Notes under the pieces: model-generated | The model's input: the letters and a program-made list of their open reading frames with translations, nothing else | Told to the model about the DNA's origin: nothing | The model's database searches: none | Shown: in pieces, positions 1-11,825 of the stretch | Position numbering within the stretch: position 1 is the first letter of the stretch | How the letters are laid out: each line of letters opens with the position of its first letter | DNA from: Buddleja alternifolia | Taxonomy: Eukaryota > Streptophyta > Magnoliopsida > Lamiales > Scrophulariaceae | Length of the DNA: 64,000 nt | NCBI GenBank assembly: GCA_019426215.1 | Contig: CM033405.1 | Span: forward strand, 31,526,199-31,590,198 | Reading direction: 5' to 3' | Made by a program: the position numbers and the translations under genes

Positions 1-2
1 TT

Positions 3-2609
3 GGAAAATCTTGTAGAGTCAAGTTTGGCACAGGTGTTAAACAAACCAAGGGGACTCTTGATTACATACATTCAGACCTTTGGGGACCAGCTAGGACTCC
101 ATCACTCAGTGGAGGCAGGTACTTTATGTCCTTAGTTGATGATTTCTCAAGAAAAGTATGGATTTATATTCTTAAGAACAAAACTGAAGCATTTGAGAAG
201 TTTAAAGTATGGAAAACTCTTGTTGAAAACCAAACAGGAAAGAAAATTAAAAGGCTAAGAACTGACAATGGCCTTGAGTTTTGTTCAAAAGAATTTGAAA
301 GTTTCTGTGAAAAGCATGGTATTGCTAGGCATAGAACTGTTGTAGGTACACCACAACAAAATGGCCTAGCTGAGAGGTTCAATAGAACCTTACTTGAGAG
401 AGTCAGGTGTATGATGATTAATGCAGGATTACCAAAGTATTTTTGGGCTGAAACTTTGAGCACTGCAGCATACTTGGTTAATAGATGTCCTTCCACAACT
501 TTGAGTTTTAAAACTCCAGAAGAAATTTGGCCAGGACATCCAGCTAATTACACAGGATTGAGAGTATTTGGTTGTACAGCCTATGCTCATATTAAGCAAG
601 ACAAACTTGAACCAAGAGCTCTGAGATGTGTATTTTTGGGGTATCCTGAAGGTGTAAAGGGGTACAGGTTATGGTGCCTGGAACCTGGAATGAGGAAGTG
701 TATTATCAGTAGAGATGTGGTGTTCAATGAGCTTGTGATGGGGTATCCTTAGGTGAACAAATCTGATAAACAAACAGAAGAAAATCCTGATTCAAGTAAA
801 GTCCATATTGAGGTGGAGCCAGGTGATGTAACTGAAAAAGAAGTAGAAGGTGAACCTCTACCTGACTTTGATCTTACTGAAAGTGATGAGGATCAACATA
901 CTGAAGAACATGATCAGTTGATTGATTACAGTTTGACAAGGGATAGAGAGAAAAGAATTGTGAAAGCTCCTAGCAGGTATGGATATGCAGATTTAATGGC
1001 TTTTGCATTTGTCACTGCAGAAGATGTTGATTCTGAAGAGCCAAAGAACTTTGATGAGGCTGTTAGTGGCAAAGAGAGGGGTAAATGGTTACAAGCCATG
1101 AATGAAGAGATGAAGTCTTTGTATAAGAATAATACATGGACATTGGTGGAGAAACCAAAGAATCATAAACCTGTGAGCTGTAAGTGGATCTTTAAGAAGA
1201 AACAAGAAACCAATGGTGTCAGATACAAGGCTAGATTGGTTGCAAGAGGTTTCACACAAGTAGAAGGAGTGGATTACACTGAGATTTTCTCTCCAGTGGT
1301 TAAGCACAGGTCAATAAGGTTAATGTTAGCTCTAGTGGCTCAATTTGATCTAGAGCTAGAACAACTTGATGTGAAAACAACTTTTCTATATGGAGAATTA
1401 GATGAAAGGATTGTCATGTATCAACCTGAAGGTTTTGAGGTAAAGGGGCAAGAACATAAGGTGTGTCTTCTACAGAAATCATTGTATGGTTTGAAGCAAT
1501 CACCAAGACAATGGAACAAAAGGTTTGATCAGTTTATGATCAAGCTAGATTTCAGTAAGAGCAGCTTTGATTCCTGTGTTTATTTCAAAAGCTTAAAAGA
1601 AGGGCAAATGATATATCTATTGCTATATGTGGATGATATATTAATTGCATGTAAGTTCAAGAGTGAAATTCAGAAGGTTAAGGATGCTTTGAAGAGTGAA
1701 TTTGAAATGAAAGACCTTGGAACTGCAAAGAAGATACTTGGAATGGAGATTACAAGAGAAAGATCCAGCAGTGTTCTATGCCTAAGCCAAAAGGAATATC
1801 TGAAGAAGGTATTAAGTAAGTTTGGCTTGAACAATCTGAAACTAGTATTAACACCCATATCATCACAGTTCAAATTAAGGGCTCTAAAGGGTAAAGAAGC
1901 AGATAAAGAGAAAGAGTACATGGAGAAAATCCCTTATGCAAATATTGTGGGATCTCTTATGTATGTGATGGTTTGTACCAGACCTGACTTGTCTTATGCT
2001 ATCAGTCTTGTGAGCAGGTTTATTTCAAATCCAAGTAGAGATCATTGGTATGCTCTAAAGTGCATTATGAGATATGTTATAGGAACAATTGATAAGGGGT
2101 TGATATTTGAAGGAAGAAGGACAGATTGGCAAGAGAAGGAAATGGTTGCTGGATTTGTTGACTCTGATTATGCAGGTTGTCATGATACCAGGAAATCATT
2201 AACTGGTTTTGTGTTTACTGCATTTGGCACAGCTATAAGCTGGAAGGCAAGTCTCCAAAGAGTAGTTGCTTTGTCAACAACAGAAGCTGAATATATGGCA
2301 TTAGCAGAAGCTATAAAGGAAGCCATATGGTTGTATGGTTTTGTTCAAGAACTGCAACTCAAACAAGCAGTGTTGAGTGTATTCTGTGATAATCAAGGGG
2401 CTGTTCAGTTGTCTAAAAATGGGATGTATCATGAAAGGACTAAACACATTGATATCAGAATGCATTTCATAAGAGAAGTAGTAGCAACTGGAAAAATATG
2501 TGTGAAGAAGGTTAAAACAGAAAATAACCCTGCAGATATGTGTACTAAACCAGTTCCAAGCAGCAAGTTTGAATTCTGTTTGGAGTTGATTGGAGTTGGA
2601 AGGGTTTGA
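3..2609 (+). pseudogene. Copia Pol polyprotein fragment (integrase core, RT, RNase H)
   Basis: The frame is open from the window edge. It reads through the integrase catalytic core (HSDLWGP near the start, LVDDFSRKVWIY, RTDNGLEF, then the QNGLAERFNRTLLE glutamate motif). A linker follows, then the reverse transcriptase (KWIFKKK, RLVARGFTQ, LYGLKQSPRQW, YVDDIL near 1627-1645) and the RNase H domain (DSDYAGC, SLTGFVF, LSTTEAEYMAL, ADMCTKP). One TAG at 750-752 interrupts the frame between integrase and RT and the frame resumes directly after it, so this is point decay, not splicing. The C-terminus at 2609 looks natural for the family. Function in life: copying and inserting the element's cDNA. 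This copy cannot make a full polyprotein. Confidence 0.93.
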
Positions 2610-2733
2610 GTTTCTTAAGTGAGACTGAGTCTCTTAATTGAGACTGAACCTCTTGGTGAGGTTCTTCTGATGATTCTTGTAAGAAGAATGAAAGTCAGGT
2701 GTTCTAAGGATTTGTGTAACTAAGGTGGAGATT

Positions 2734-3204
2734 TGTGAGAAAGTGTTAGTTACATAAATCAAGTAAAAGCTTGTTTTGAAAATGCATTTTTTCAGATTTA
2801 GAAAGTGCAGTGAAGTGTGCAAGTTGGCAGAAGAGAGAGAGAGAGAGAGAGAGAGTTAGTTATAACTAACTCGGTGCATGTATACTTGTATATATATGTT
2901 TATATATACTGGAAGGGATACATGGCAGATTCAGTTAGCAACAAAAACATTTTATTTGTAAAGAGTGAGTTAGATACATTGGTGAGAGATAGATACATAG
3001 ATAGATACACTTCTTGAGAGCTATGTTATTTTCTCATTGTAATTGTAATCTTGAAGAACTCTTGGTAAATAAAAGAACGAGTGGAGTGCTTGACAGTGGA
3101 TGTAGATCAATTTGATCGAACCACTTAAATCCTTGTGTGATTGATTTCTTTCTTGTTCAATTAAAATCTTGATTACATTGTTTGAATTCGTTTAAAACAT
3201 AACA
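2734..3204 (+). repeat. 3' LTR of the first copia element
   Basis: A 471-bp segment bounded by TGT...ACA directly after the polypurine tract. It includes a GA dinucleotide run (2831-2855) and TATA-rich DNA near 2888-2910 that could serve as the promoter region. The 3' end at 3204 is placed by the terminal CATAACA; with no 5' LTR in view the border is accurate only to a few bases. Confidence 0.7.
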
Positions 3205-3212
3205 ATATAATA

Positions 3213-3380
3213 TAAATTTTAATTAAAAATATGATTGTAAGTAAATAACAATTAAATTTTAATTAAAAATATGATTATAAGTAAATAACAATTTAATTTT
3301 AATTAAAAATATGATTATAAGTAAATAACAATTTAATTTTAATTAAAAATATGATTATAAGTAAATAACAATTTAATTTT
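3213..3380. repeat. 40-bp AT-rich minisatellite, about 4 copies
   Basis: Tandem array with exact 40-bp spacing: GTAAATAACA recurs at 3241, 3281, 3321 and 3361, each followed by an ATTTTAATTAAAAATATG-type core. Copies are nearly identical, so expansion is recent. It abuts the copia LTR on its left. Confidence 0.9.
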
Positions 3381-3572
3381 GAGAATAGATTAAAGTTGGT
3401 AATGCTTATGTGAAAAAAAAATGATTTTTGCCAAAAAAAAATAAAAATTCCTTTTTTTATTAAAATTGATTTATCATGTCTAGAATAAATTAAATTTCAT
3501 TATCATAATCCGCTTTTAAGACCTACATTTATTTCGAAGCAGATCTTCTATTTTATAATGGTGTCCCGCATT

Positions 3573-3749
3573 GTCCCTTGTATTTCCTACTAAGTCATCC
3601 CGAGTTCAAATGGAGAGGGACATGAACTCGTCGGACAGGCTTACTAAGTGCAGCTTAATCTTGTGTAATTTGCGGGCTATTGCATGAGGGCAGATTTATT
3701 CAAGCACCTTCGAACAGTGGCTGCGCTTCCCTTGGATAAAAAAAAAAAA
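3573..3749 (+). mobile_element. SINE-like retroposon with poly(A) tail and 16-bp TSD
   Basis: A body of about 165 bp ends in an A-run (about 3738-3750). It is flanked by the direct repeat AATGGTGTCCCRCATT at 3557-3572 and 3750-3765, differing at one base. A long TSD plus an A tail and no coding capacity indicate target-primed retrotransposition. The motif GAGTTCAAAT near the 5' end resembles a pol III B box. It differs in sequence from the SINE pair at 47.8 and 52.5 kb, so it is a separate family. It lies about 100 bp upstream of the glucosyltransferase start codon. Confidence 0.7.
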
Positions 3750-3853
3750 AATGGTGTCCCACATTTACAAAAGCAATACAAGTCTTTGTCGAGATTCGAA
3801 AGTAGAGCTATACTTACATAGAGATAAACATTAGTCTAACTCTTCAAGCCGCC

Positions 3854-6800
3854 ATGGAAGAAGAACACAAAGCTCACTGTTTGATCGTCCCCCATCCAAC
3901 CCAAGGCCACATAAACCCCATCCTCCAATTCGCCAAGCGCTTAACCCACAAACGCATCAAAATCACAGTCGCCCTAACCAAATTCATACTCAAAACCCTA
4001 ACCCCCATCTCCGCCGCATCCATCTCCCTCCGATCAATCTCCGACGGCTTCGACGACGGCGGCCGCGCCCACGCCAAGAGCTCCGACGAGTACCAAGCCC
4101 GATTCCAACACTTCGGACAAATCACACTTTCACAGCTCCTCCAAGACCTCGCGGGTTCGGGTTGCCCCGTGGACTGCGTCGTTTACGACCCGTTCATGCC
4201 GTGGGCCCTGGATGTGGCCAAGGGGTTCGGGTTGATCGCCGCGGCGTTCTTCACGCAGTCGTGCGCGGTGGACTGTATATATTATCAGGTGTATAATGGG
4301 GGGCTGAAACTGCCGATTGGCGGCGGTGAAGTGGTGGTTGAGGGGTTGCCGGCGGTGATGAGACCCGATGAGATGCCGTCGTTTATTTATGTTGACGGGT
4401 CGTGCCCGGGTACCTTTCAGATGCTTTTGAATCAGTTTCGGAATATTCAGAGGGCGGATTGGATCCTTGTCAACACTTTTTATGAATTGGAACAAGAGGT
4501 TAGCAAATTTATTATCTTCTTTTTTTTTTTCTAAAAGAAACGATTATATTATCGTATTATATCAATTGCATTTGCAAGAGAATATCTATTATAAGTAAAC
4601 ATTATCAAGTTATATTATAAATTATTACAAACTACTATATTAGTGGAGAAAACAATTCAAATATATCAATGGGAGTAGAACCCACAACCTCTTAATTATA
4701 GAGTCTCTGGACCAACTAGGCCAGACCTAATTGGCTCTTATTTTTTTTTTATTAAGTTGTTAATAATTTATGATAAATTTGGTATTTTTAGATTTTTTTT
4801 CAGTGGATTGATATTGATATTTGATATTGATTAATAATATTGAGATATTTTATAGAATAGATAATTAAGTTTTGCCTTATTTAATTTATTTTTATAGACA
4901 TACAAGTATAATACGAATAGAAACAAATTATCCGGGAATAAAAATACAGCTTAATTTTATATAATTTGTATTGCGTATATTTGCTTTAATTTATATAAAA
5001 AAGATATTTTATATGAGTTAATAGTTGACAATAATTAATATTTTGACTAATTATTGACATTCATAATTTTTAATTGTATAATACTCAATTAATACTTATA
5101 AAAAATTTGGGGAGTTGATATTGAAACCCCACAAATTACTATCAGAGCTCCACTTTTATTTTTCTCTCTAAAAAAAATGATAATAATACCCATTAGGCCA
5201 TTACAAATAAAAGCGTAGAATTTTTTTAAACAAATGTAAATTTAATAATACCTCTTATTTTTAGCTGCCACCATGAACCTTTTTACCTCGTATATTTTTA
5301 TTTTCAACCCTGAACTTTTTAGTAATACACTAGTACTTGAGTAATATTGGACTTTTCTCTAGAGAATATGTTTATGAATTGCACAATGGTGTAAAATACA
5401 TGTTTTTATTCACTATAAAGGAAAATATTTTTTTTTAACTTTTTTTGATTCAAATATGAAATATTCATAGACTATGCGTGTTTATAAAGTAATAACTAGT
5501 TCTATCATTGTTATGTTTTTATTTAATAAAGAAAATGTTGATTTGAGAATTTTTCATGCGTAATTATTTTTAATTTATTTTATTGAAGGAACAAGGATTT
5601 GAAGTTGATTACTTGGTGTTAATATGCATACAAAGTGAAGAGAATTTAAGTTGAATTCAATTATTTGTTGGTTTGTATAATAATATTCTATTTCAAATTT
5701 AACTTACTATATATTGTGTTTTGTAGATGATGCTCTTCATTTTAAATTGGCTAACTTTGATGTAAAGTGGAAAAATTACTAAAATCCCCATAAAATAAAT
5801 TTCTATATCCCGAAAAATCCATGAAAATATTTTTTAATCTCAAAAATTCATTTTACAAACTTTTTTATTTCAATAAACCCAAAAGTTATAACTAAAAAAT
5901 TTTTGGACTAAATTATCCTTTATTTCTTAAGTTAAGAATTGATAAATTCTGGTTTTTTAATTGAAATCTTTTAGTTTTAGACTTTTCAAATTAATAAATA
6001 GTAAGATACAAATTTTATTTTTCAATAATAAATATTTTTATATAGTTATTTTCAACTTTAGTATGGTAATTATCTACAATACCTTTTTAAATTTTTTAAG
6101 AAGATTAAAAAGTTGAAAATAAAATTGTCAATATAAAAGTTTTAAATAAATAAATTTCTATACAAAGGTGTAATTGATTAATTCTTAATCTAGAAGCTTC
6201 AAGGTAACTAAGTCCTTAAATTTATTAACCCTAAATATTGAGTCTTTTTGAATGAAAAGTTGGTGGAATGGGTTTTTAGATTGTAAAATTTTAATTATCA
6301 TGGGTTTTCTAGATAAAAAAGTTTATTTTAAGGGATTTTTATAAATTTCTCTATAAAGTAATAAAGAGAGCATTCACGACTTGATAATATTTTGCTTTGA
6401 TTTAATTTTTGAAAATTATAACTAATGTATTTTAAGATTTATGGGCATTCTTGTCATATCTTAGATTAAAAATCAATAATGGAGCTCCTATAGTAGTTTG
6501 TGGAGTGCCAATATCATTCTCGAAAAATTGTTATCATTTTTAAATTTTAAATAAAAAGTTTCTTTTGCTAAAATTAGAGTAATTATTCATCAAGTATAAT
6601 ACGGCATACGCAAAGTAAATGTATTGAACACTTTAATTCAAAAGTACGAGTATTATTCGTTATGTTCAGAATGTATACGGGAAATGAGAATATTTTTCAT
6701 TTATACATACATGCATACGTGTAATAATGTAAAGTTATAATATGAGTTTTAACTAACATATGTTTATAACTTTATATCATAACATGTAAAACGTATAATT

Positions 6801-7765
6801 TTGTAATATCTCCCATCATATGCATTAGTTTGCACTTTGAAATACATGTAAAATTGAGTGCCAAAAAAATAAGCAAATCATTTTTTACTCTCTCACTTCT
6901 ATCTCTCCACATCATAACCATCAAATTATACACATATTGAATATCTATATGAGTGGAATGATCTTTTATACGATTCTGTAATAGAGAATATATCTCAACC
7001 AATAATACAATTGTTTAATTCTAGGTACTTGAATGGATGTCAAGATTTTGGCGAGTGAAAGCAATAGGACCAACCATCCCATCAATGTACTTAGACAAGA
7101 GGTTGCAGGATGACAAAGAATACGGAATCAACATTTTCAAGCCGATAACCGATACCTGTATCAATTGGCTCAACGAACGACAACCTAATTCAGTTATTTA
7201 TGTGTCGTTTGGAAGTTTGGCACAATTAAGTGCCGAGCAAACTCAAGAACTAGCGCAGGCTCTGAGAGTTTGTGAAAATCATTTCTTGTGGGTGGTTCGA
7301 TCATCAAAAGAAGAAGAGAAACTTCCAGCTAATTTCAAAGAGGAGACATCACAGAAAGGACTGATATTGTCGTGGTGCCCCCAACTACAAGTGTTGGCAC
7401 ATGAGGCCGTTGGTTGCTTTGTCACACACTGTGGTTGGAACTCAACACTGGAAGGGTTGAGTTTAGGGGTCCCTATGGTGGCGATGCCTCAGTGGACTGA
7501 TCAGAGCACGAATGCAAAGTTTGTGACGGATGTTTGGGGGGTGGGAATTAGGGCTCGAGCGGATGAAAGAGGATTAGTGGCGCAGGAAGAGATAGTTCGT
7601 TGTATAAAACATGTCATGGAGGAAGAGGAACGGAAAGTGATGAGTATGAACACGGCCAAATGGAAGAAAATAGCTAGAACGGCCGTCGATGAGGGAGGGA
7701 GTTCAGATAAAAACATCGAAGAATTTGTTAATGCATTGATAAGTCCTCTTGGGACAACACTTTGA
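3854..7765 (+). CDS. UDP-glycosyltransferase, UGT74-like (2 exons)
   Basis: Family-1 glycosyltransferase transferring sugar from a UDP-sugar, normally UDP-glucose, to a small acceptor in the cytosol. Exons 3854-4498 and 7025-7765 join in phase 0 (GAG/GTTAGC donor, TTCTAG acceptor) to give 461 residues, normal for the family. The N-terminal acceptor lobe has the catalytic-type His19 (HPTQGHINP) and Asp112 (VVYDPF). The 44-residue PSPG sugar-donor box (residues about 332-375) starts WCPQLQVLAHEAVG, contains HCGWNSTLE and ends with Gln, favouring UDP-glucose. The segment GPTIPSMYLDKR is characteristic of UGT74 enzymes, which glucosylate carboxyl groups of compounds such as salicylate or auxins. 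The acceptor here is unknown. The 2.5-kb intron is packed with transposon relics. No defect seen. Confidence 0.93.
4672..4723 (-). mobile_element. tRNA-like pol III promoter relic (SINE head or tRNA pseudogene)
   Basis: On the minus strand, TGGCCTAGTTGG (4712-4723) fits the A-box consensus exactly. GGTTCTACTCC (4672-4682) fits the B box with one mismatch. The spacing is right for an internal pol III promoter. No acceptor stem pairs, so it is not a working tRNA. An A/T run lies beside it at 4740-4751. It sits in the glucosyltransferase intron. Confidence 0.5.
5103..6530. mobile_element. TIR element in the UGT intron, about 1.4 kb
   Basis: The left end near 5103-5153 (GATATTGAAACCCCACAAAT then CAGAGCTCCA) is matched in inverted orientation by 6481-6530 (GATATTGGCACTCCACAAAC then AGGAGCTCCA on the opposite strand). 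No transposase coding is visible, so it is non-autonomous. Superfamily is uncertain because I found no clear TSD. A second element is nested inside it. Confidence 0.6.
5770..6351. mobile_element. MULE-like MITE nested in the UGT intron element
   Basis: 582 bp with long imperfect inverted termini (GAAAAATTACTAAAATCCCC on the left; GAGAAATTTATAAAAATCCC on the reverse complement of the right). Flanks TGTAAAGTG (5761-5769) and TATAAAGTA (6352-6360) match at 7 of 9 positions, suggesting an old 9-bp TSD of the Mutator type. No coding sequence. Confidence 0.6.
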
Positions 7766-7934
7766 AATATTGAAACTTTTGTACTATAGGAGTAAGTACT
7801 TGTATAAAACTTAAAATTTATGATTATTCTACATGAAGTGTATCTTTCAAATTTATCATTTTTGAACGTAGTACTATCATGGCACTTGAGCACCTTGTAT
7901 GCTATATGCAATTCTTATAAATTGTGTACCTATT

Positions 7935-8687
7935 GGGAAAATTGCATTTTTAGTCCCATAACTTTGCCCCAGTACACTTTTGGTCCCATAAGTTACGGGA
8001 TTCTCACTTTACGTCCCATATGTTTCACAAATTCTCACTTTTGGTCCCATCCGTCTATTTTTACGGAAAATGGCACGTGAGTGGCACGTGCGCCGGTTGC
8101 CAGGGGGGCGAATTGTTTAATTTTCACTGTTTGGGGGCAAATCTGAAATTTTGGAAAGTCAATTGGGGCAAAATCTGAAATTTTTAAATCGTCTTCTCAA
8201 CCGATTTAAGGACGGCTTCGAGCAGAAATTCAGCCGGTGTTAATGGCATTGCACTCAGGGACCCACGTCGGTGTTTTTCCTGCGAATTTGGGCTCGATTT
8301 TAGCCATTTTCAACGTCATTTTTTCACAGCAAAACATGACCTTCTCCCGCGCGTTTCCAGGCAAATTCACAGCTACCATGACCGGGAATTCACTGCTGCA
8401 ATGAAGAAGAAGATGGGTTGCTGTCAAATTCCAAAATTTTGCCCCAAATCGGCTTTTCAAAATTTCAAATTTTGCCCCAAAACAGTGAAAATTGAACAAT
8501 CCCCCCCCCCCAAACCAGCTGGCAACCGGGCACGTGCCACTCACGTGCCATTTTCCGTTAAAAATAGACTGATGGGACCAAAAGTGAGAATTTGTGAAAC
8601 ATATGGGACGTAAAGTGAGAATCCCGTAACTTATAGGACCAAAAGTGTACCGGGGCAAACTTACGGGACTAAAAATGCGATTTTCCC
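7935..8687. mobile_element. Mutator-like MITE with ~230-bp inverted termini
   Basis: The ends read GGGAAAATTGCATTTTTAGT and its near-exact inverse. The arms stay similar for over 200 bp, with phrases such as CACTTTTGGTCCCAT and GGCACGTGAGTGGCACGTG mirrored at 8530-8600. The 9-mer GTACCTATT flanks both sides (7926-7934 and 8692-8700), with four extra bases before the right copy. A 9-bp TSD with long TIRs indicates a MULE. The reading frames inside are by-products of the palindrome. It lies between the glucosyltransferase and DUF309 genes. Confidence 0.85.
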
Positions 8688-8878
8688 TTAAGTACCTATT
8701 TAAATATCTTCTTTCCACTTGGGGAATATGTGTAATTACCAAAAGATAGTTGAAAAAATAATAAAATAAAAAACTGCTGGATATTTTTTCCGGAGAAAAT
8801 AAACCCTCCACCACAAGACTAAGAACTGTATAAGACAAACCAATGAAAAAGATTTCTTGACAAAATAAGCCATATCCA

Positions 8879-10973
8879 ATGGCTACTCTCCCAAATTTTC
8901 TTCCACCATTAACATTTCATCTATCATCAAACAAATCAACTATATTTTCAATTAGTACACAAACCATTGATCCAAGAACTCAGTTCCATCATGTATATCC
9001 AACTTATAAACTATCGGGATCGGTCGTAAAATCATATCGAATCACCACCCGAGGCGGCTTCGACCGAGACGAAGAAGAAAGTTGTAGCTTTGGTGAAGCT
9101 GTATCACTTTTCAACAAGAGGGAATACTACAAATGCCATGATGTTCTTGAAGCATTGTGGAATAAATCCCAAGAGCCTAAACGCACTCTTGTGCATGGGA
9201 TTCTTCAATGTGCTGTGGGCTTTCATCACCTCTTCAATCAGGTTATAAGTTCGTTGAGAAAATTACATGCATACCCCCTCACTTTAGTGTTAATTATCGA
9301 AAATTCCCTGACTTTTTTGAAATTATATAAAGTCCCCATCATATTAAAGTATTCTAACAATTACACCCTTGTGTATTTAAAAATTCTTACAATTTTAGCC
9401 TCTGTAAACCTTACAAATAGACCCCTTGAGGGGTCTCGTTGTAATTCACCAAAAGTCAGTTAATTTTTAGTAATTAGCATTAACGTGAGGGGTTAGGCAT
9501 GTAATTCACCCTAAGATTATTCTATTTTGCAGCTTTAACGCTCACTCTGTTTGGTTCAAAGAAGTCCAAATCAGACTTCTAAATTTCGACTTTACGATTA
9601 ATTAGAGTACTTAAGCTTTTGTGTTGAAGTATAGAATCACAAAGGAGCAATGATGGAGCTAGGAGAAGGGGTATGTAAGTTGAGGAAAATGAACTTTGAG
9701 AATGGACCATTTCATCAATTCGAGAGAGAGATTTCAGCTGTCTTGGAATTCATTTACCGGACTCAATTAGAGCAGGCTGCCTGTGAGTCATCTCTCATCA
9801 ATCCTTTTCTTAATCTCAATAATCAAAAAAAATTCTTGGTTGGTTCAACCACTAAAAGAGTACACAAATATATACTACTATATCATTGTTAGAGTACGTC
9901 TTAAAGTCTTAGCCACTCAATTTTATGTTATTTAGTCCCCATATTTTTATGGGAATAAATTATTTGGTTCAATGACCATAAAGGTAACTTTGTATTTGTG
10001 GTCCCATTCGATAAGGGATTTGAGAATCTTTAGTCTTTGAACTTTACAAACTCTACACTTTTAGTCCCACATTTTAAAATCATTGCACATTTGGTCCATA
10101 AAACTCGACTTCGGACATAATTGACCACATGAGTGTCATGTGATCTTTAGTTATATTGATTTAACGAGAAAACGCATGTGAAATGCACGAGAGTAACTTC
10201 ACGAATTACATTTTCTCGAGAGTTTTCTCGAGCAAATGTCGGGTATTTTTCTTATTTGAAGTACTCATGTGCCTTTCATTGTTTCACATGATTTTCCACC
10301 AAACCATCATAATTTAATGGCCACCAGACACTAACATGACAAATTACATCCAAGAAATTCACGGCGTGAACCAAATATGCAACAATTTTTAATTGTGGGC
10401 TAAATATACAGAGTCCATAAATCTCGGGACCAAAGTTCCCATGTAATGGGACCAAAATCACAATCTAGAAAGGGAAACAAAATGGAATAAGACATATTGG
10501 TGTATTCTGGTGTCTTAAAGTCCTAGAATCATTGTCAAGGAAAAGGTCCTTCATTATGGTCAGTTACCTATCTTGTTAGGGTTATGAGCATCATGATAGT
10601 CGTATCATGATATTCTAATTATACATCTTTCTAAGTTCAACGTTCTAATATAAGTGAACCACGTAAATCTTTATATTTCTGATTTCAGTTTTACTCTTCA
10701 TTTCTTAACAATACTTCGTCTTTGTACTTGAAACAATTTGCAGGCACTGAGGAAGTTTGCCTCGCGATGGATCAATCGGAGAGATCATATCAACTTCTAG
10801 GTGGTTATGCAGCCGGAGAACGTCTCTATCATCTGGAAATCGATCGAAATTGGAATGCTTACATAGTTTTCTGTTCTGAGAAGTATCATGGAACAGACAT
10901 AGAACCACCTAGTACAAAAATCCCAGTCCTCAAGGCATCTGAAGAACATATGATGGACTTGGAATATAACTAA
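8879..10973 (+). CDS. DUF309-domain protein, probably plastid-targeted (3 exons)
   Basis: Exons 8879-9241, 9635-9782 and 10744-10973 join in phases 0 and 1 to give 246 residues. The first 45 residues or so are Ser/Thr-rich and poor in acidic residues, like a chloroplast transit peptide. The DUF309 core follows: FNKREYYKCHDVLEALWN, then HGILQCAVGFHHLFNQ, continuing across intron 1 into NHKGAMMELGEG. This His- and Glu-bearing helical domain is conserved in bacteria and plastid-bearing organisms. Its reaction is unknown to me and I do not assign one. The junctions are supported by the domain motif spanning intron 1 and by the GTGAGT donor of intron 2. Both introns hold transposon relics. Confidence 0.88.
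9258..9513. mobile_element. MITE in intron 1 of the DUF309 gene
   Basis: AATTACATGCATACCCCCTC at the left is mirrored at the right by GAGGGGTTAGGCATGTAATT. The arms include GTGTTAAT and ATTAACG near their inner ends. It resembles the MULE MITE at 41414-41659, which has the same GTAATTACAT...CCCTCAC layout. I found no convincing TSD. Confidence 0.55.
9980..10470. mobile_element. Decayed TIR element in intron 2 of the DUF309 gene
   Basis: Degenerate inverted arms: GTATTTGTGGTCCCATT, TTTTAGTCCCACATTTT and GCACATTTGGTCCAT on the left correspond on the reverse strand to GATTTTGGTCCCATTACAT, TATTTAGCCCACAATT and GCATATTTGGTTCAC. The layout matches the GGTCCC-type MULE MITEs at 7.9 and 48.4 kb. Ends are approximate. 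Confidence 0.5.
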
Positions 10974-11111
10974 ATAGTTTAGGTTTAGGGAGGCCAAATA
11001 TGTCATTTGATGGGAGGGAAATTTAGGGAATTGAAGAGGGTAAAGTTTTGAATTTTGTATAATTTACGTATAAAATTTGAAACGATACCTTCTAAGAAAG
11101 AGCTGACGAGT

Positions 11112-11476
11112 CACTATAAAACTTTAATACATTAGTGACAAGTTGTTAAATGATAAAGTCAAAGTTATCAATAATTATAAATATTAAATAACAAAAATAT
11201 TTGTTTTGTCACGAAAAGGTGTTTCACAAGTTTATTAGTGACAAGATTTGCATGCAAGCTTCGTCATTTTTGGTAACTAGTGACAAGGAAGTTGTTCTAA
11301 TTATTGACAATTAGTGACATTAAATATAGTTGTCACTCTATATATATTGTCACTAAGTTGTTACTAAACATATGTCACTAATTGCCAATAACGACAACTT
11401 AAAACTTGTATATTTAGTGATCATTTGGACATTATCACTTTAAAATTTGTTAGTAATGTTATGTTTGGTCGTAGTG
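11112..11476. mobile_element. CACTA-like non-autonomous element
   Basis: It starts CACTATAAAA and ends GGTCGTAGTG, so both termini are CACTA on their own strands. The trinucleotide AGT flanks both sides (11109-11111, 11477-11479), as expected for the 3-bp TSD of CACTA (EnSpm) elements. The interior carries many copies of TTAGTGACAA and its inverse TTGTCACTAA, like subterminal transposase-binding repeats. No coding sequence. Confidence 0.6.
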
Positions 11477-11825
11477 AGTCCAACCTCTCTGTGCGCACTT
11501 TATAAAATATTTTCATTAGAAAATATTTGTCCCATTAACCCAAAATTAAGAGTAGAAAATAAATAGATTAAGAGTAAAAGAATGTTGCTATTCAAGAAGA
11601 TACGGATTTAAACTTCCCGAAATTATCAAGTCTGATTTAACCAAACATTTTGAATTTACAATTGATGTACTTTGATGTGATATTGTGTTTCATATTACAT
11701 TTCACTTTGAGTATCCATGCTTAGTACGTAAAATATTTCTATAAATACAAAATTATAATAAAAGGCAGAAAATCTAACCATGCAAATGCGTTTAGGATTT
11801 GAGGTATAACGAGCTATGAATTTTA

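Larger units (their letters stand above)
1..3204 (+). mobile_element. Ty1/copia LTR retrotransposon, 3' part (5' end outside window)
   Basis: The window begins inside the integrase region of a copia element. Pol coding sequence runs to 2609. An untranslated stretch follows, then a polypurine tract (AAGGTGGAGATT, about 2722-2733), then a 3' LTR starting TGTGAGAAAG and ending CATAACA. The order integrase, reverse transcriptase, RNase H, polypurine tract, LTR is diagnostic of Ty1/copia (Pseudoviridae-type) rather than gypsy. The 5' LTR, gag and protease are off the left edge, so TSD and LTR divergence cannot be assessed here. At least one in-frame stop shows it is decaying. Confidence 0.93.

Noticed and set aside
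4672..4723. A functional tRNA gene on the minus strand
   Set aside because: The A and B boxes are good, but no acceptor or anticodon stem pairs; kept only as a SINE or tRNA relic.
8230..8838. A 202-codon open frame on the minus strand
   Set aside because: It lies within and beside the inverted arms of the MULE MITE and reads the same arm that appears in other frames; no protein motif.
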